Part shown: positions 34,107-43,104 of the stretch, piece by piece
Layout: each line of letters opens with the position of its first letter
Position numbering within the stretch: the stretch's first letter is position 1
Origin: Actinomycetota bacterium
Lineage (GTDB): Bacteria; Actinomycetota; Actinomycetes; Streptosporangiales; Streptosporangiaceae
Length of the DNA stretch: 51,691 nucleotides
Direction of reading: 5' to 3'
NCBI GenBank assembly: GCA_021324595.1
Contig: JAJPIV010000011.1
Span: 1 to 51,691, forward strand
Position numbers and translations under genes: made by a program
Notes under the pieces: model-generated
Databases searched by the model: none
The model's input: the letters and a program-made list of their open reading frames with translations, nothing else
Told to the model about the DNA's origin: nothing

Positions 34107-35282
34107 CTACCCGGTGACCAGTGCCGCCGCCATGGCCTCCACCATCTCGGCGAGCACCGGCCGGGGGGTCGCGAAGTTGAACCGGAAGCAGCCCTCCCCG
34201 CCCGCGCCGAACGCCGGGCCGTCCACCACGGTCACGCGCGCGCGCTCGCTGACCAGCTCGCCTGGCGACCCGGGCAGGCCCATCGCGGTGCAGTCGAGCC
34301 AGGCCAGGTAGGTGCCCTCCGGCGGCCGGTACCGCATCTGCGGCAGGTGGCGGGCCAGTAGGTCCGCGAGGAGCCGGCGGCTGCCGTCCAGATAGCCGAG
34401 GACCTCCTCCAGCCAGGGCCCTCCGTGGCGGAACGCGGCGATGTTGGCGACCACGCCCGGGTTGCTCGCGCCATGCGAGGCAAGCGGCCCCATCCGCTCC
34501 CACTGCTCGCGGTCGGCGTGGCTGGTGAGGATCATCTGAGCGCACTTCAGGCCGGGCAGGTTCCAGGCCTTCGACGCGGACGTCGCGGTGAGCGAGTGGG
34601 CGGCCGCGGCGTCTGAGGTCGAGGCATAGGGGATGTGGCGTGCGCCCGGGTAGGTGATCGGCGAGTGTATCTCGTCGGCGAAGACCCGGCCCCCGTGCCG
34701 CTCGACCACCGCGGTCAGGCCCGCGAGCTCGCCGCGCGAGAACACCCGGCCGAGCGGGTTGTACGGGTTGCAGAGGATGAGCAGGTGCCCGCCGGCCCGG
34801 AAGGCGGCGTCGATCGCGTCGAGGTCGAAGGTGAACAAGCCGGCGTCGCCCCGCATACGGACCTGGATGATCTGGCGGCCAAGCAGGCCGGGGACGATCA
34901 GGAAGGGCATGTAGGCCGGCGTCGGCACAATGACCGGCGAGCCGGGGCGCGAGAAGTGCGCGATGGCGATCTCCAGCGCCTTGACCACGTCGGGCACCGG
35001 CCGGATGTGCGCCGGGTCGACCTCCCAGCCGAAGCGGCGCCGCTGGAAGTGCGCGCACGCCTCGCCAAGCTCATCGGCGAGGCGCTGGGGCAGGTAGCCG
35101 AAGGCCGCCTCCTCGGTCAGCCGGGTGAGCGCCTCGGTGATCGGCGCGGCGGCTCCGAAGTCCATCTCCGCGACACCCGCGCCGTAGCCATCCGGCCCGG
35201 GTGCTGACCACTTCGCGCTGCCGCGGGCGCGCAGCGCCGCCGCGGTCGTCGAGTCGATGACCGCGCTGAGGCCTCCCGGCAC
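34107..35282 (-). CDS. MalY/PatB-family PLP aminotransferase (C-S lyase type)
   Basis: A 391-residue fold-type I PLP enzyme. The Schiff-base lysine is in TSASKAWNLPGLKCAQ; the LLILCNPYNPLGRVFSRGEL and VFADEIHSPITYPG motifs and the C-terminal GCFRFNFATPRPVL arginine region are those of cystathionine beta-lyase/MalY-PatB proteins. Members cleave cystathionine or cysteine conjugates, and some also act as aminotransferases or regulators. The start is the GTG at 35282 with GGAAGGGA upstream. It is monocistronic as far as can be seen; the 250 bases upstream hold no convincing gene. Confidence 0.92.
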   Translation of the reverse strand: MPGGLSAVIDSTTAAALRARGSAKWSAPGPDGYGAGVAEMDFGAAAPITEALTRLTEEAAFGYLPQRLADELGEACAHFQRRRFGWEVDPAHIRPVPDVVKALEIAIAHFSRPGSPVIVPTPAYMPFLIVPGLLGRQIIQVRMRGDAGLFTFDLDAIDAAFRAGGHLLILCNPYNPLGRVFSRGELAGLTAVVERHGGRVFADEIHSPITYPGARHIPYASTSDAAAAHSLTATSASKAWNLPGLKCAQMILTSHADREQWERMGPLASHGASNPGVVANIAAFRHGGPWLEEVLGYLDGSRRLLADLLARHLPQMRYRPPEGTYLAWLDCTAMGLPGSPGELVSERARVTVVDGPAFGAGGEGCFRFNFATPRPVLAEMVEAMAAALVTG

Positions 35283-35533
35283 GCTGGTGTCCCTTCCGTC
35301 GCTCCCATGCCGCCGCGCGGGAGACTGGCCCGAGGTCCCTTGCCGCTGTTCGTGGTGCTTCCCTAGCGTAGGTTCGCGTCGCCGGGGGCATCACGCCGCG
35401 TTCCGCGCGGGCCGGTCCAGGCGAGGAGATGGCGTGCCCGCGGTGCTCACGGCGCCGCGAGCCGGGCTGATCTGGACGCCCGTGGCGCTGATCCGGGACG
35501 CGCGGAAGGCCGGCGCATAACCAGATGCTGCGG

Positions 35534-36796
35534 TCACCCGGCCGCGAGCAGGCCGGTGAAACGGGTGGCGCGGGGTCGGCCGGAGGGCCTGCCGGCCAGC
35601 GGCCTACCCTGCCCGTTACGGGCCGGGCGCGGCCCCGTGGTCTGCTGGCTGGCCGGCGCCTCGCCGAAGCCCTGGCCGCCGGGAGAGCCGTCGGCCTGGC
35701 CCTGGCCCGGCCGGGGCGCGGGGCGCCGAACCAGCAGCATCGCCGCGTCATCCAGCAGCCGGTGGCCAACATGGCCGATCACGTCCGCGCAGAGCCGGTC
35801 GAGCGCCGCCTGCGGATCTGATCCCGTGAGCAGGCCGCCGCAGTCGCCGAGCCGGTAGAACGCCCCCGACCGGTTCCTCGCCTCGCTGATCCCGTCCGTG
35901 TAGAAGAGCAGCTGCTCACCCGGCGCAAGGGCGATCCGGTGAGCCCGGCGCTCGGGATCGGCCAGGTCGGACAGCCCGAACGGCAGCTCCCCGTCCGGCC
36001 AGCCGACCGGACGGGTACCCGCGCCGCTGACGAGCAGGGGCGGCGGGTGGCCGCAGTTGAGGATCTCGACGCTGCTGCCGTCGGCGCTGAGCTCCGCCAG
36101 GATCGCGGTCACGAATTCCTCCCCGGCCGCACGGCGCCGCAGGCTCAGCTCGATCCGGGCCGCTATCGCGCGCAGGTCGGGCGCGTCGGGCGCCGCTTCC
36201 CGGAAGGCGCCGAGGACCAGGGCGGCGGTCTGGACGGCGGGCAGGCCCTTGCCCTGGGCATCGCCGATCACCAGGCGCACCCTGCCGCCCGTCGTGATGA
36301 CGTCGTACAGGTCGCCACCGATCCGGGCCGAGGCGTTCGCCGAGACGAACCGGACCGCCACTTCGACCGGGCCGACCTGCGGCGGCACGGGGCGCAGCAG
36401 GACGCGCTGGGCGGCCTCCGCCACGGCGGTGACGTCCGCGAGCTCGCGCTCCCTGCGGTGACGGGCAGCGCTGGCCACCGAGCCGGTCAGGGTGATCCCG
36501 GCGATCGTGGTGAGGGCGATGATGTCCGGGCGCTCGCCCGCGACATGATCGTAGAAGGCGAGCGGGACGCACAGCAGCAGGGCCAGCCCCCCGACCAGGG
36601 CGGTGTGCGCCGGGCGGAAGACCACTGCGGCGAGGGCGGGCCCCAGCGACAGCAGCGGCAGGAAGCCCACTCGCGGGCCCGCCAGCAGGTCGACGGCCGC
36701 GACGATGGCCATGATGAGGAACGGCAGCAGCCGCAGCAGGAACTGCCCGCCGGGCCCCGGCCTGGCGGGCGCCTCCGGGCCACCCATCCTCATCAT
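35534..36796 (-). CDS. membrane-anchored SpoIIE-type PP2C phosphatase
   Basis: About 420 residues. Four N-terminal transmembrane helices (within ~10-110, LLRLLPFLIMAIVAAVDLL onward) are followed by a short helical linker and a PP2C/SpoIIE domain (~130-350, RIGGDLYDVI, GDAQGKGLPAV, NCGHPPPLLV, FYTDGISEARN, DDAAMLLV). A Pro/Gly/Arg-rich tail of ~60 residues follows. It is the common Streptomyces-type membrane phosphatase thought to dephosphorylate anti-anti-sigma factors. The start is uncertain: ATGs at 36796, 36793 and 36787 are close together, and a TTG at 36814 is less likely. It is divergent from rnz. Confidence 0.88.
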   Translation of the reverse strand: MMRMGGPEAPARPGPGGQFLLRLLPFLIMAIVAAVDLLAGPRVGFLPLLSLGPALAAVVFRPAHTALVGGLALLLCVPLAFYDHVAGERPDIIALTTIAGITLTGSVASAARHRRERELADVTAVAEAAQRVLLRPVPPQVGPVEVAVRFVSANASARIGGDLYDVITTGGRVRLVIGDAQGKGLPAVQTAALVLGAFREAAPDAPDLRAIAARIELSLRRRAAGEEFVTAILAELSADGSSVEILNCGHPPPLLVSGAGTRPVGWPDGELPFGLSDLADPERRAHRIALAPGEQLLFYTDGISEARNRSGAFYRLGDCGGLLTGSDPQAALDRLCADVIGHVGHRLLDDAAMLLVRRPAPRPGQGQADGSPGGQGFGEAPASQQTTGPRPARNGQGRPLAGRPSGRPRATRFTGLLAAG

Positions 36797-36938
36797 CTTC
36801 ACAGTATTTGCCAATCGCGAACCCCTCGCCGGCGTTTCGTGCCCCTCCTCGCGGGATGCGACGGCCGTGCCGCGCGGGCACGGCCGTCACCTGCCGGCCG
36901 GCATCCGGCCTCGCCGGCGGGGCGTAGGGTCTTGAGGC

Positions 36939-37871
36939 GTGTCCGATCGCGAGCTCGTCGTCCTGGGAACGGCCAGCCAGGTGCCAACCCGGCGCCGCAA
37001 CCACAACGGCTACGTGCTCCGCTGGGACGGGCACGGGATCCTGTTCGACCCTGGCGAGGGCACCCAGCGGCAGATGATCTTCGCCGGCGTGACGGCCAGC
37101 CAGGTCGGCCGGATCTGCGTGACCCACTTCCACGGGGACCACTGCCTCGGGCTGCCCGGCGTGCTGCAACGCATGTCGCTGGACCGGGTGCCGGACGAGG
37201 TGGACGTCTGCTTTCCCGGCGAGTGCCGGGACGTGTTCGCCAGGCTCCGCCACGCCGCCCTGTACGAGGACTTCCTGCGGGTGCGCGAGCGCCCGGTCGA
37301 TGCGAGCGGGGCGGTCTTGGCGGGCGGCTCGTTCGCCATCGAAGCGCGCGCGCTCTCCCACAGCGTGCCGGCCGTGGGCTACCGGCTGGCGGAACCCGAC
37401 CGCAGGCACATGATCCCCGAGCGGCTGGCGGCCGCGGGCATCGCCGGCCCGGACATCGGGCGGCTGGACCGCGAGGGGCGCGTCGTCGCGGGAGGCCGCG
37501 AGGTGACAGTCGAGGAGATGAGCGTGCCGCGGGCCGGCCAGCGGTTCGCGTTCATCATGGACACCCGCCTGTGCGACGGGGCATTCGAGCTGGCGGAGCG
37601 GGCTGACCTGCTGGTATGCGAGGCGACGTTCGCCGACGCCGATGCGCGCCTGGCGTGGGAGTTCGGGCATCTGACGGCTGGGCAGGCCGGACGGCTCGCA
37701 GCCGAGGCTGGCGCCCGGCGGCTCGTTCTCACGCACTTCTCCAGCCGTTACGAGAGCGAGGACGGCAGGCGGCTGGCCGGTGAGGCAGAGACGGCGTTCG
37801 GCGGGGAGGTCATCTTGGCCGAGGACCTGACCAGGATCGAGGTCCCGCCCCGGCGTCACGAGGCACTCTGA
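36939..37871 (+). CDS. rnz: ribonuclease Z
   Basis: A 310-residue metallo-beta-lactamase-fold endonuclease that trims tRNA 3' ends. The N-terminal [18 protein letters not shown], the zinc motif [14 protein letters not shown], the Asp in [11 protein letters not shown] and the late His in LTHFSSRYE are all present, and the length fits the short bacterial form. The GTG start gives the usual N-terminus ([11 protein letters not shown]). It overlaps convergently by 16 bases with the small gene at 37856. Confidence 0.94.
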   Translation: MSDRELVVLGTASQVPTRRRNHNGYVLRWDGHGILFDPGEGTQRQMIFAGVTASQVGRICVTHFHGDHCLGLPGVLQRMSLDRVPDEVDVCFPGECRDVFARLRHAALYEDFLRVRERPVDASGAVLAGGSFAIEARALSHSVPAVGYRLAEPDRRHMIPERLAAAGIAGPDIGRLDREGRVVAGGREVTVEEMSVPRAGQRFAFIMDTRLCDGAFELAERADLLVCEATFADADARLAWEFGHLTAGQAGRLAAEAGARRLVLTHFSSRYESEDGRRLAGEAETAFGGEVILAEDLTRIEVPPRRHEAL

Positions 37872-38116
37872 CCGGACTGGCCGCCACGGGCCGGGGGCGG
37901 GTGCCCGGGGACCGGGGCGCCGCGGCGGTAGACGACGCGGGGTGCCCATCCGCCCGGGGGCGGCGTGGCGGTGCGATCGGCCCCGCAGGCCGGCCGGGCG
38001 GTCTGCGGGGTGAGAGCGGCGAATGCGGCGGCGCCGAAGGCCAGCCCGATCACGTAGGCGAACGCGGCGACCATCGTCAGCGCCAGCGCGAGGCGGGACT
38101 GGGTGATCTGCCGCAC
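37856..38116 (-). CDS. small single-pass membrane protein, unknown
   Basis: About 86 residues from a GTG at 38116. One clear transmembrane helix ([20 protein letters not shown]) follows a short basic/polar N-terminus ([10 protein letters not shown]), and a ~45-residue Pro/Arg/Gly-rich C-terminus lies after it. No family is recognised. The ribosome binding site is weak (GGGGGC), and longer in-frame starts exist. It overlaps the 3' end of rnz. Confidence 0.5.
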   Translation of the reverse strand: MRQITQSRLALALTMVAAFAYVIGLAFGAAAFAALTPQTARPACGADRTATPPPGGWAPRVVYRRGAPVPGHPPPARGGQSGQSAS

Positions 38117-38422
38117 GACTGCCCCCGGCCGGCTCGGGCGCGGCGCCCGGTGCCACGGGCTCACGTGACAGAACGTGCCCGGCGTGACGGCCGGATGAAG
38201 CGCCCCGGCTCCGGCGGCGAGCCAGGCCGCTGGCAACCGGTTCCGGCGGATCCGCGTCTACCTGCCAGCGGGGCGCGCCAGGCGGGGTCGGCCGGCGCGC
38301 CCCCGCCCGGCTGAGTCTGCCTGCCAGCAAGGCCGGCCCGGCGGGGCCGGCCAGTCCGCCGGAGGGCCACGCGGCCGGACGGCGCTGAGTGGCCGGCTGA
38401 GGGAGGGCGGGTTGAAGGGGCG
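38117..38422. other. intergenic region with no supportable gene
   Basis: About 305 bases, very GC-rich. It contains two imperfect copies of a CTGCCAGC-centred stretch (about 38260 and 38320) but no convincing coding signal, RNA gene or promoter pair was found. Confidence 0.4.
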
Positions 38423-38822
38423 GTGAGCGCGATGTTCCCCGGCGAGCCCGGTCCCCTGGCCGATCAGGGGTTCGAGGCGCAGCTCGCGCATGCGCTGGCG
38501 CTGGGGCACGGCTATGCCGGGGAGTCCCGGTGCCTGCGCCGGATCGTCGAGCCAGGGTACCGGCACCGCGACGCCGACGCCGGGGGCATGCGGTGCCAGT
38601 TCGAGCTGCGCCTGGACCGGGCCCGAATGTGGCGGACCGCGGAGGGCGAGCTGTTCGCCACCGCCGACCCGCACGTCCTGGAGATCGAGGCCCTCGATGG
38701 GCTGCGCGCCATCGGCCGGGACCTCGGCCTCCGGATCAGGCTGAGCGGCAAGTCCGTGTACGACCCCGGCCGCGCGTTCACGGTCCTGATCACCCGGGCC
38801 GGCTCGTCGGTGCACTGGTTAG
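38423..38822 (+). pseudogene. unknown ~132-residue protein whose stop codon appears lost
   Basis: From GTG 38423 the frame gives a protein-like sequence of ~132 residues (MRCQFELRLDRARMWRTAEG, HVLEIEALDGLRAIGRDLGL, GKSVYDPGRAFTVLITRAGS, ending SSVHW). The frame then continues open for another ~1 kb entirely antisense to the dehydrogenase gene, which is unlikely to be real. At the point where the protein-like part ends the bases read TGG-T-TAG: a single extra T removes a TAG stop. This may be a true frameshift or a sequencing error. I recognise no family. Confidence 0.45.
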
Positions 38823-39733
38823 GTGCGCGCCTTCGTGCCCGCGCCGCCGGCGACGCCGGCGATCATCGCCTGCTGCTCGTACAGGGACAGGAAGTCGCGC
38901 TCGCGCAGGCCCAGGCCGATGGCCGCCTGGATGAGCTGGTAGACCGCCGATCCGACCGGCATCGGCACCTCAAGCGAGCGCGCCGCGCCGAGCGCGAGGT
39001 CGAAGTCCTTGCGCAGGAGCTCGGTGGTGAACGTGGGCGTCCAGTCCCTGGCCACCAGGTCCTTGGCCCTGGCCCGGGTCCAGTCCGAGCCGAGCACCGT
39101 CGCGTTGAGGAACTCCAGGAACGCGGCCCGGTCCGTCCCGCCCTTCTCCGCCAGGCTGGTCACCTCGACCAGCGCCTGCACGAGCATCCCGAGGTAGAGG
39201 TTGTGGCAGAGCTTGACCAGGCGTGCCTGCTCGCCCTCGCCGGCGTGGACGGCGACCCGGGCGATCTGCTCCAGGTGCGGCTTCACGCGCGCGAACGTGC
39301 CCGCCGGGCCCGAGGCGACGATGCAGGCGTCGCCTCGGGCCACCACGTGCGGATTCCCGCTCACCGGGGCGGCCAGGAACTCGGCCCCGGCGGCGGCCGC
39401 CGCAGCCCGCACCCGTGCCGAGGCGGCCGCCGAGACCGTCGAGCAGTCCACGATCACCTCGGGCCGGCGCTCGCCGGCCAGCAGCCCGCCCCCGCCGCAG
39501 ATCACCTGCTCCAGGTCGGCGTCCCCGCCCACGGTCACGAAGACGATCCCGCAGCCGGCGAGGTCAGCGATCCGCCCGGCCACGGACGCTCCCCTGGCCG
39601 CGAGCGGCTCGGTCTTGGCCGGGGTGCGGTTCCAGACCATCACCTGCTCCCCGGCATCCAGCAGGCGGGCGGCCATCGCCGCGCCCATCCGCCCCGTGCC
39701 GAGCCAGCCGAGCCTGGCGTTTCGCGCGGGCAT
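38819..39733 (-). CDS. beta-hydroxyacid dehydrogenase family (3-hydroxyisobutyrate dehydrogenase-like) oxidoreductase
   Basis: A 304-residue NAD(P)-dependent enzyme. The Rossmann glycine motif is WLGTGRMGAAMA, the cofactor-specificity region VMVWNRTPAKTE indicates an Arg-containing loop often linked to NADP, the substrate motif is DCSTVSAAAS, and the catalytic Lys is in KLCHNLYLG. Substrates are short 3-hydroxyacids such as 3-hydroxyisobutyrate, tartronate semialdehyde or sulfolactaldehyde. The ATG at 39733 has GGAGG six or seven bases upstream. It is the last gene of the operon with the M24 protein (13-base gap) and the split transketolase. The stop codon TAA overlaps the broken plus-strand frame. 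Confidence 0.92.
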   Translation of the reverse strand: MPARNARLGWLGTGRMGAAMAARLLDAGEQVMVWNRTPAKTEPLAARGASVAGRIADLAGCGIVFVTVGGDADLEQVICGGGGLLAGERRPEVIVDCSTVSAAASARVRAAAAAAGAEFLAAPVSGNPHVVARGDACIVASGPAGTFARVKPHLEQIARVAVHAGEGEQARLVKLCHNLYLGMLVQALVEVTSLAEKGGTDRAAFLEFLNATVLGSDWTRARAKDLVARDWTPTFTTELLRKDFDLALGAARSLEVPMPVGSAVYQLIQAAIGLGLRERDFLSLYEQQAMIAGVAGGAGTKART

Positions 39734-39746
39734 CCGGTCCCTCCCG

Positions 39747-41072
39747 TCAGTTGGTCTCGCCCGCCGGCGCCGGCAGGTCGGCGCCGGTCCAGTACCTGGT
39801 GCCCGCCACGTAGAGCTGGTCGGCGGGGAAGCGGGTGAGCAGCTGGCAGCCACCGGGCGTCACCACGACCTCCTCCTCGATCCGGGCCGCCGCCGAGCCG
39901 TCCGGCGTCGGCCAGTACGTCTCGATCGCGAACACCATTCCCTCGCGCAGCTCGACCGGGTGCTCGAACGAGTGGTACCGGCTCATCAGCGGTCGCTCCC
40001 AGTTGGACAGGCCGAGGCCATGACAGTACTGCAGGCCGAATGCCTCCTCCTCGCTGGCGAAGCCGAATTCCTGGGCGGCGGGGAAGTGGCGGACCACGTC
40101 CGCCGAGGTCGCGCCCGGGCGGATCTCGGCGATCGCGTTGTCCATGAACTCCCGCGCCCGGCGGTAGGCCTCTCGCTGGGCCGGCGTCGCGCCGCCGACG
40201 TTGAGCGTGCGGTAGTAGCACGTCCGGTACCCGTTGAACGCGTGGATGATGTCGAAGTAGGCCGTGTCGCCCGGCCGGATCAGGCGGTCGGAGAACACGT
40301 GCGGGTGCGGGCTGCACCGCTCGCCCGAGATCGAGTTCACCGCCTCGACTTCCTCCGAGCCGTTCGCGTACAGGTAGTTGTTGACGAGCGCCACCATGTC
40401 GTTCTCCCGGACTCCCGGCCGCAGCGCCCGGTAGAGCTCGTCGTAGGCGCCGTCCACGAGCGCGGCGGCGTGGTCGGGCAGCGCGATCTCGTCGGCGGTC
40501 TTGATCGCGCGGACATCCTGCATGAGGCCGTGGCCGTCCTCGACCCGCAGCCCCTCGCGCTCCAGCGCGCGCAGCACGGGGAGCTCGACCACGTCCACGC
40601 CCACCGGCTCGCCGGCCAGGCCCGCATCGCGCAGCAGGCCGGCCAGCCGGGCCGCGTTCCCCGCCTCGACGCCCACGTGCTCGGGGATGGACCCGCGCCA
40701 GCTGGAGATCCCGGCCCGCCAGTTGGCGGCGGCGTTCCACGGCGCGTGCCGCTGGTGCTGCCGGGCGGCCGAGCCGATGTCCCACAGGATCGGATCGTGG
40801 CCGCGCATCAGCAGCGCGCAGCGGAAGAACTTGTCCCTGGCCCAGTTCCCGATGTGGGTCGCGGTCGTGTAGCGGATGTTGTTCATGTCGAACAGGATCA
40901 GGGCGCCCAGGCCGGAGGCCTCCAGGGCGGCCCGGGCCCTGGTGATCCGGTCGCCGCGGAGCCTGGCGAAGTCCACGCGCTGCTCCCAGTCGACGCCCGT
41001 GACGGCGCCGGGAGAGGCGACCGGGACGGGCTGGACGGTGGCCGAGTAGAACGAGGTGGCGTAACGGGTCAT
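39747..41072 (-). CDS. M24-fold (aminopeptidase P/creatinase-like) protein with altered metal site
   Basis: A 441-residue protein. The creatinase N-terminal domain (about 40-190, LGALILFDMNNIRYTTATHI) precedes the pita-bread M24 domain. The expected ligands are Asp in TAYFDIIHAF, a second Asp in the GY-x-x-D motif, His in CHGLGLSNWERP, Glu in FAIETYWP and Glu in ARIEEEVVV. The second Asp is replaced by Cys (GYRTCYYRT), so a normal two-metal peptidase site is unlikely. M24 relatives without peptidase activity include creatinase and DMSP lyase DddP. Its operon position beside transketolase and dehydrogenase also suggests small-molecule catabolism rather than peptide cleavage (inference). Confidence 0.85.
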   Translation of the reverse strand: MTRYATSFYSATVQPVPVASPGAVTGVDWEQRVDFARLRGDRITRARAALEASGLGALILFDMNNIRYTTATHIGNWARDKFFRCALLMRGHDPILWDIGSAARQHQRHAPWNAAANWRAGISSWRGSIPEHVGVEAGNAARLAGLLRDAGLAGEPVGVDVVELPVLRALEREGLRVEDGHGLMQDVRAIKTADEIALPDHAAALVDGAYDELYRALRPGVRENDMVALVNNYLYANGSEEVEAVNSISGERCSPHPHVFSDRLIRPGDTAYFDIIHAFNGYRTCYYRTLNVGGATPAQREAYRRAREFMDNAIAEIRPGATSADVVRHFPAAQEFGFASEEEAFGLQYCHGLGLSNWERPLMSRYHSFEHPVELREGMVFAIETYWPTPDGSAAARIEEEVVVTPGGCQLLTRFPADQLYVAGTRYWTGADLPAPAGETN

Positions 41073-41073
41073 G

Positions 41074-41181
41074 GGGCTCGGTCTCCTTCGCGGGCTCGGT
41101 CTCCTTCGCGGGCTCGGTCTCCTTCGCGGGCTCGGTCTCCTTCGCGGGCTCGGTCTCCTTCGCGGGCTCGGTCTCCTTCGC
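41074..41181. repeat. 6 x 18-bp perfect tandem repeat carrying ribosome-binding-site-like sequence
   Basis: Six identical head-to-tail copies of gggctcggtctccttcgc. On the minus strand each unit reads GCGAAGGAGACCGAGCCC and so contains AAGGAG. The array ends one base before the ATG (41070-41072) of the M24 gene, so the nearest copy supplies its Shine-Dalgarno at about nine bases spacing and five more copies stand upstream. Confidence 0.97.
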
Positions 41182-41234
41182 GGGCGCTGGCCGGGCGGGG
41201 CTGGCCGTGATCGGCGGCCGGCGGGCAGGGCGGG

Positions 41235-42260
41235 TCAGACCGGGGCGTACTCCCCGCCCGGCGAGGCGGGGATGGCCGCCGCCGGGGGCGGGCCGGGCCT
41301 GCCGAGCGCGCGCCAGGCCGCGTCCGCGATCGCCTGGGCGGACAGGCCGTACTTGCCGAACAGGTACGGCCACGTCCGCGCTCCCTCGCCGAACGTGCCG
41401 TCCACCCCGATCCTGCGCAACGGCCTGCCCAGGCCCGCCTCGGCCAGCGCCTCGGCGACCGCGCTGCCCAGGCCGCCGGTGGTCAGGTGGTTCTCCGCGG
41501 TGATCACGACGTGGCACTGGCGCGCGGCCGCGAGCACGGTCTCGGCATCGAGCGGCGCGATCACGGGCACGTTCACCACCGCGGTCGTGACGCCGCGCCC
41601 GCGCAGCGCGGCGGCGGCGGCCAGCGCCGGGGCGAGCATCATGCCCGAGGCGACCAGCGCGACGTCCCGGCCATCCGTGAGCCGCTGCGCCCGGTCCAGG
41701 CTCAGCCGGTGGTGCTCGCCGAAGATCACCGGGATCTCGCCGCGCTTGAGGCGCACGTAGGCCGGCCCGGGCAGGTCCGCGATCGCCGCGACCACCTGGC
41801 GGGTCTCCACGGCGTCCGCCACGTCGATCACGGTCATGCCGGGGATCGCGCGCATCAGCGCGACGTCGTCGATCGCCTGGTGGCTTGGCCCGCCGGGGCT
41901 GGACAGGCCCGGCATGAAGCCGATGATCCGCACCGGCAGGCGCGGGTAGGCGACCGCGTTGACGATCTGGTCGAGCGGGCGCCGGGTGGCGAAGACGCCG
42001 AAGGTGTGGACGAACGGGACGTGCCCGCGGCGGGCGAGCGCGCCGGCGATCCCGATCATATTCGCCTCCGCCATGCCGCAGTGAACGAAGCGCCCCGGGA
42101 ACTCGGCCTGGAACAGGTCGATCTCGCACTGCCTGGTCAGGTCGCCGCTGAGGCAGACGATCTCCTCGCGTGAGCGGGCCAGCTCCACGAGCGCGCGCCC
42201 GTAGGGCTTCACCTCGACCGGGTACGGCGGCTCGCGGAGCTCGCCGGGGGGCTCAGGCAC
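41235..42260 (-). CDS. transketolase-family protein, C-terminal (pyrimidine + C) subunit
   Basis: A 341-residue protein with the pyrimidine-binding domain (GRALVELARSREEIVCLSGD, HCGMAEANMIGIAGALA with the catalytic Glu, GPSHQAIDD) and the C-terminal transketolase domain (DVALVASGMMLAPALAAA, ENHLTTGGLGSAVAEALAEA). It forms the second half of a split transketolase with the gene at 42253, overlapping it by eight bases. Split enzymes of this kind act in dedicated sugar-acid, apiose or sulfosugar pathways rather than in central metabolism. The C-terminal ~25 residues are Pro/Ala-rich. A 162-base gap filled mainly by the 18-bp array separates it from the M24 gene. Confidence 0.92.
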   Translation of the reverse strand: MPEPPGELREPPYPVEVKPYGRALVELARSREEIVCLSGDLTRQCEIDLFQAEFPGRFVHCGMAEANMIGIAGALARRGHVPFVHTFGVFATRRPLDQIVNAVAYPRLPVRIIGFMPGLSSPGGPSHQAIDDVALMRAIPGMTVIDVADAVETRQVVAAIADLPGPAYVRLKRGEIPVIFGEHHRLSLDRAQRLTDGRDVALVASGMMLAPALAAAAALRGRGVTTAVVNVPVIAPLDAETVLAAARQCHVVITAENHLTTGGLGSAVAEALAEAGLGRPLRRIGVDGTFGEGARTWPYLFGKYGLSAQAIADAAWRALGRPGPPPAAAIPASPGGEYAPV

Positions 42261-43104
42261 CGTCGCGCCCCAGCCGGGCGGCGATCTCGGCGGCCGCGCG
42301 GCTCGCCAGCTCCGGCGGCAGCTTGATGAAGTGCCCGTCGGAGTCGGCCGGCAGGCAGTCCAGGCCGTGCCGGACCGAGGTGCGGCAGATCAGCGCGGTC
42401 GGGCGGCTCGCGGCCGCCGCTCCGGCCAGCGCGCGGCAGAGCGCGGCGGCGTCGTGGCCGTTCAGGTCCTGAGCCGCCCAGCCGAAGCTCTCCCACTTGG
42501 CGGCGACCGGCTCGATCGTGGTGATCGTGTCAACCGGCCCGTCGACCTGCGAGTTGTTCGCGTCCACTAGCACGGTGAGCCGGGCCAGCCGGTGGTGGGC
42601 CGCGAACATCGCCGCCTCCCAGATCTGGCCTTCCTCCAGCTCGCCGTCGCTGACCAGGGCGAACGTCCGGGCGTCGCGGTCGCGGAGCCGGTCGGAGAGG
42701 GCGAAGCCGGCCGCCGCCGACAGTCCCTGGCCGAGCGACCCGCCGACGTGGTCGAGGACCGGCGATCGCTCCGTGCCGATCGCCTCGATGGCCGATCCGT
42801 CCTGGCCGTACCCGGCGAGGGCATCCGGCGTAAGCAGCCCGAGCTCGGCGGCGGCGGCGTAGAACGCGATCACGTAGTGGCCCGGGGAGCAGACCATCCG
42901 GTCGATGCCCGGGCGGGCGACGGTGAACAGCGCCGCGACCTGCTCGGCCGACGAGAGCGCCTGCCCGAGGTAGCCGAACCCGAGCGGTGCCACCATGCGG
43001 ACCGCTCGCAGCCGGATCGCGTCCGCCAGCACCGCCGGATCGGCGGCGGCCCAGCGTGTCCCGGGATCAGAAACCCGCAAGGCGGGCACATGTGGCATGG
43101 CCAC
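42253..43104 (-). CDS. transketolase-family protein, N-terminal (thiamine diphosphate-binding) subunit
   Basis: A 283-residue protein with the thiamine diphosphate/Mg-binding domain: GFGYLGQALSSAEQVAALF, HVGGSLGQGLSAAAGFA, and SDGELEEGQIWEAAMFAAHH ending in VDANNSQVDG. This corresponds to the first half of transketolase; the second half is the overlapping downstream gene. Start candidates are GTG 43104 and ATG 43098; both fall inside the palindrome at 43090-43106, so a bound repressor would also cover the start. It is first in the four-gene operon and divergent from the GntR regulator. Confidence 0.92.
   Translation of the reverse strand: MAMPHVPALRVSDPGTRWAAADPAVLADAIRLRAVRMVAPLGFGYLGQALSSAEQVAALFTVARPGIDRMVCSPGHYVIAFYAAAAELGLLTPDALAGYGQDGSAIEAIGTERSPVLDHVGGSLGQGLSAAAGFALSDRLRDRDARTFALVSDGELEEGQIWEAAMFAAHHRLARLTVLVDANNSQVDGPVDTITTIEPVAAKWESFGWAAQDLNGHDAAALCRALAGAAAASRPTALICRTSVRHGLDCLPADSDGHFIKLPPELASRAAAEIAARLGRDGA

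Noticed and set aside
35257-35520. Plus-strand open frame of 87 codons upstream of the aminotransferase
   Set aside because: It overlaps the aminotransferase N-terminus in antisense and has no credible start site or protein-like pattern.
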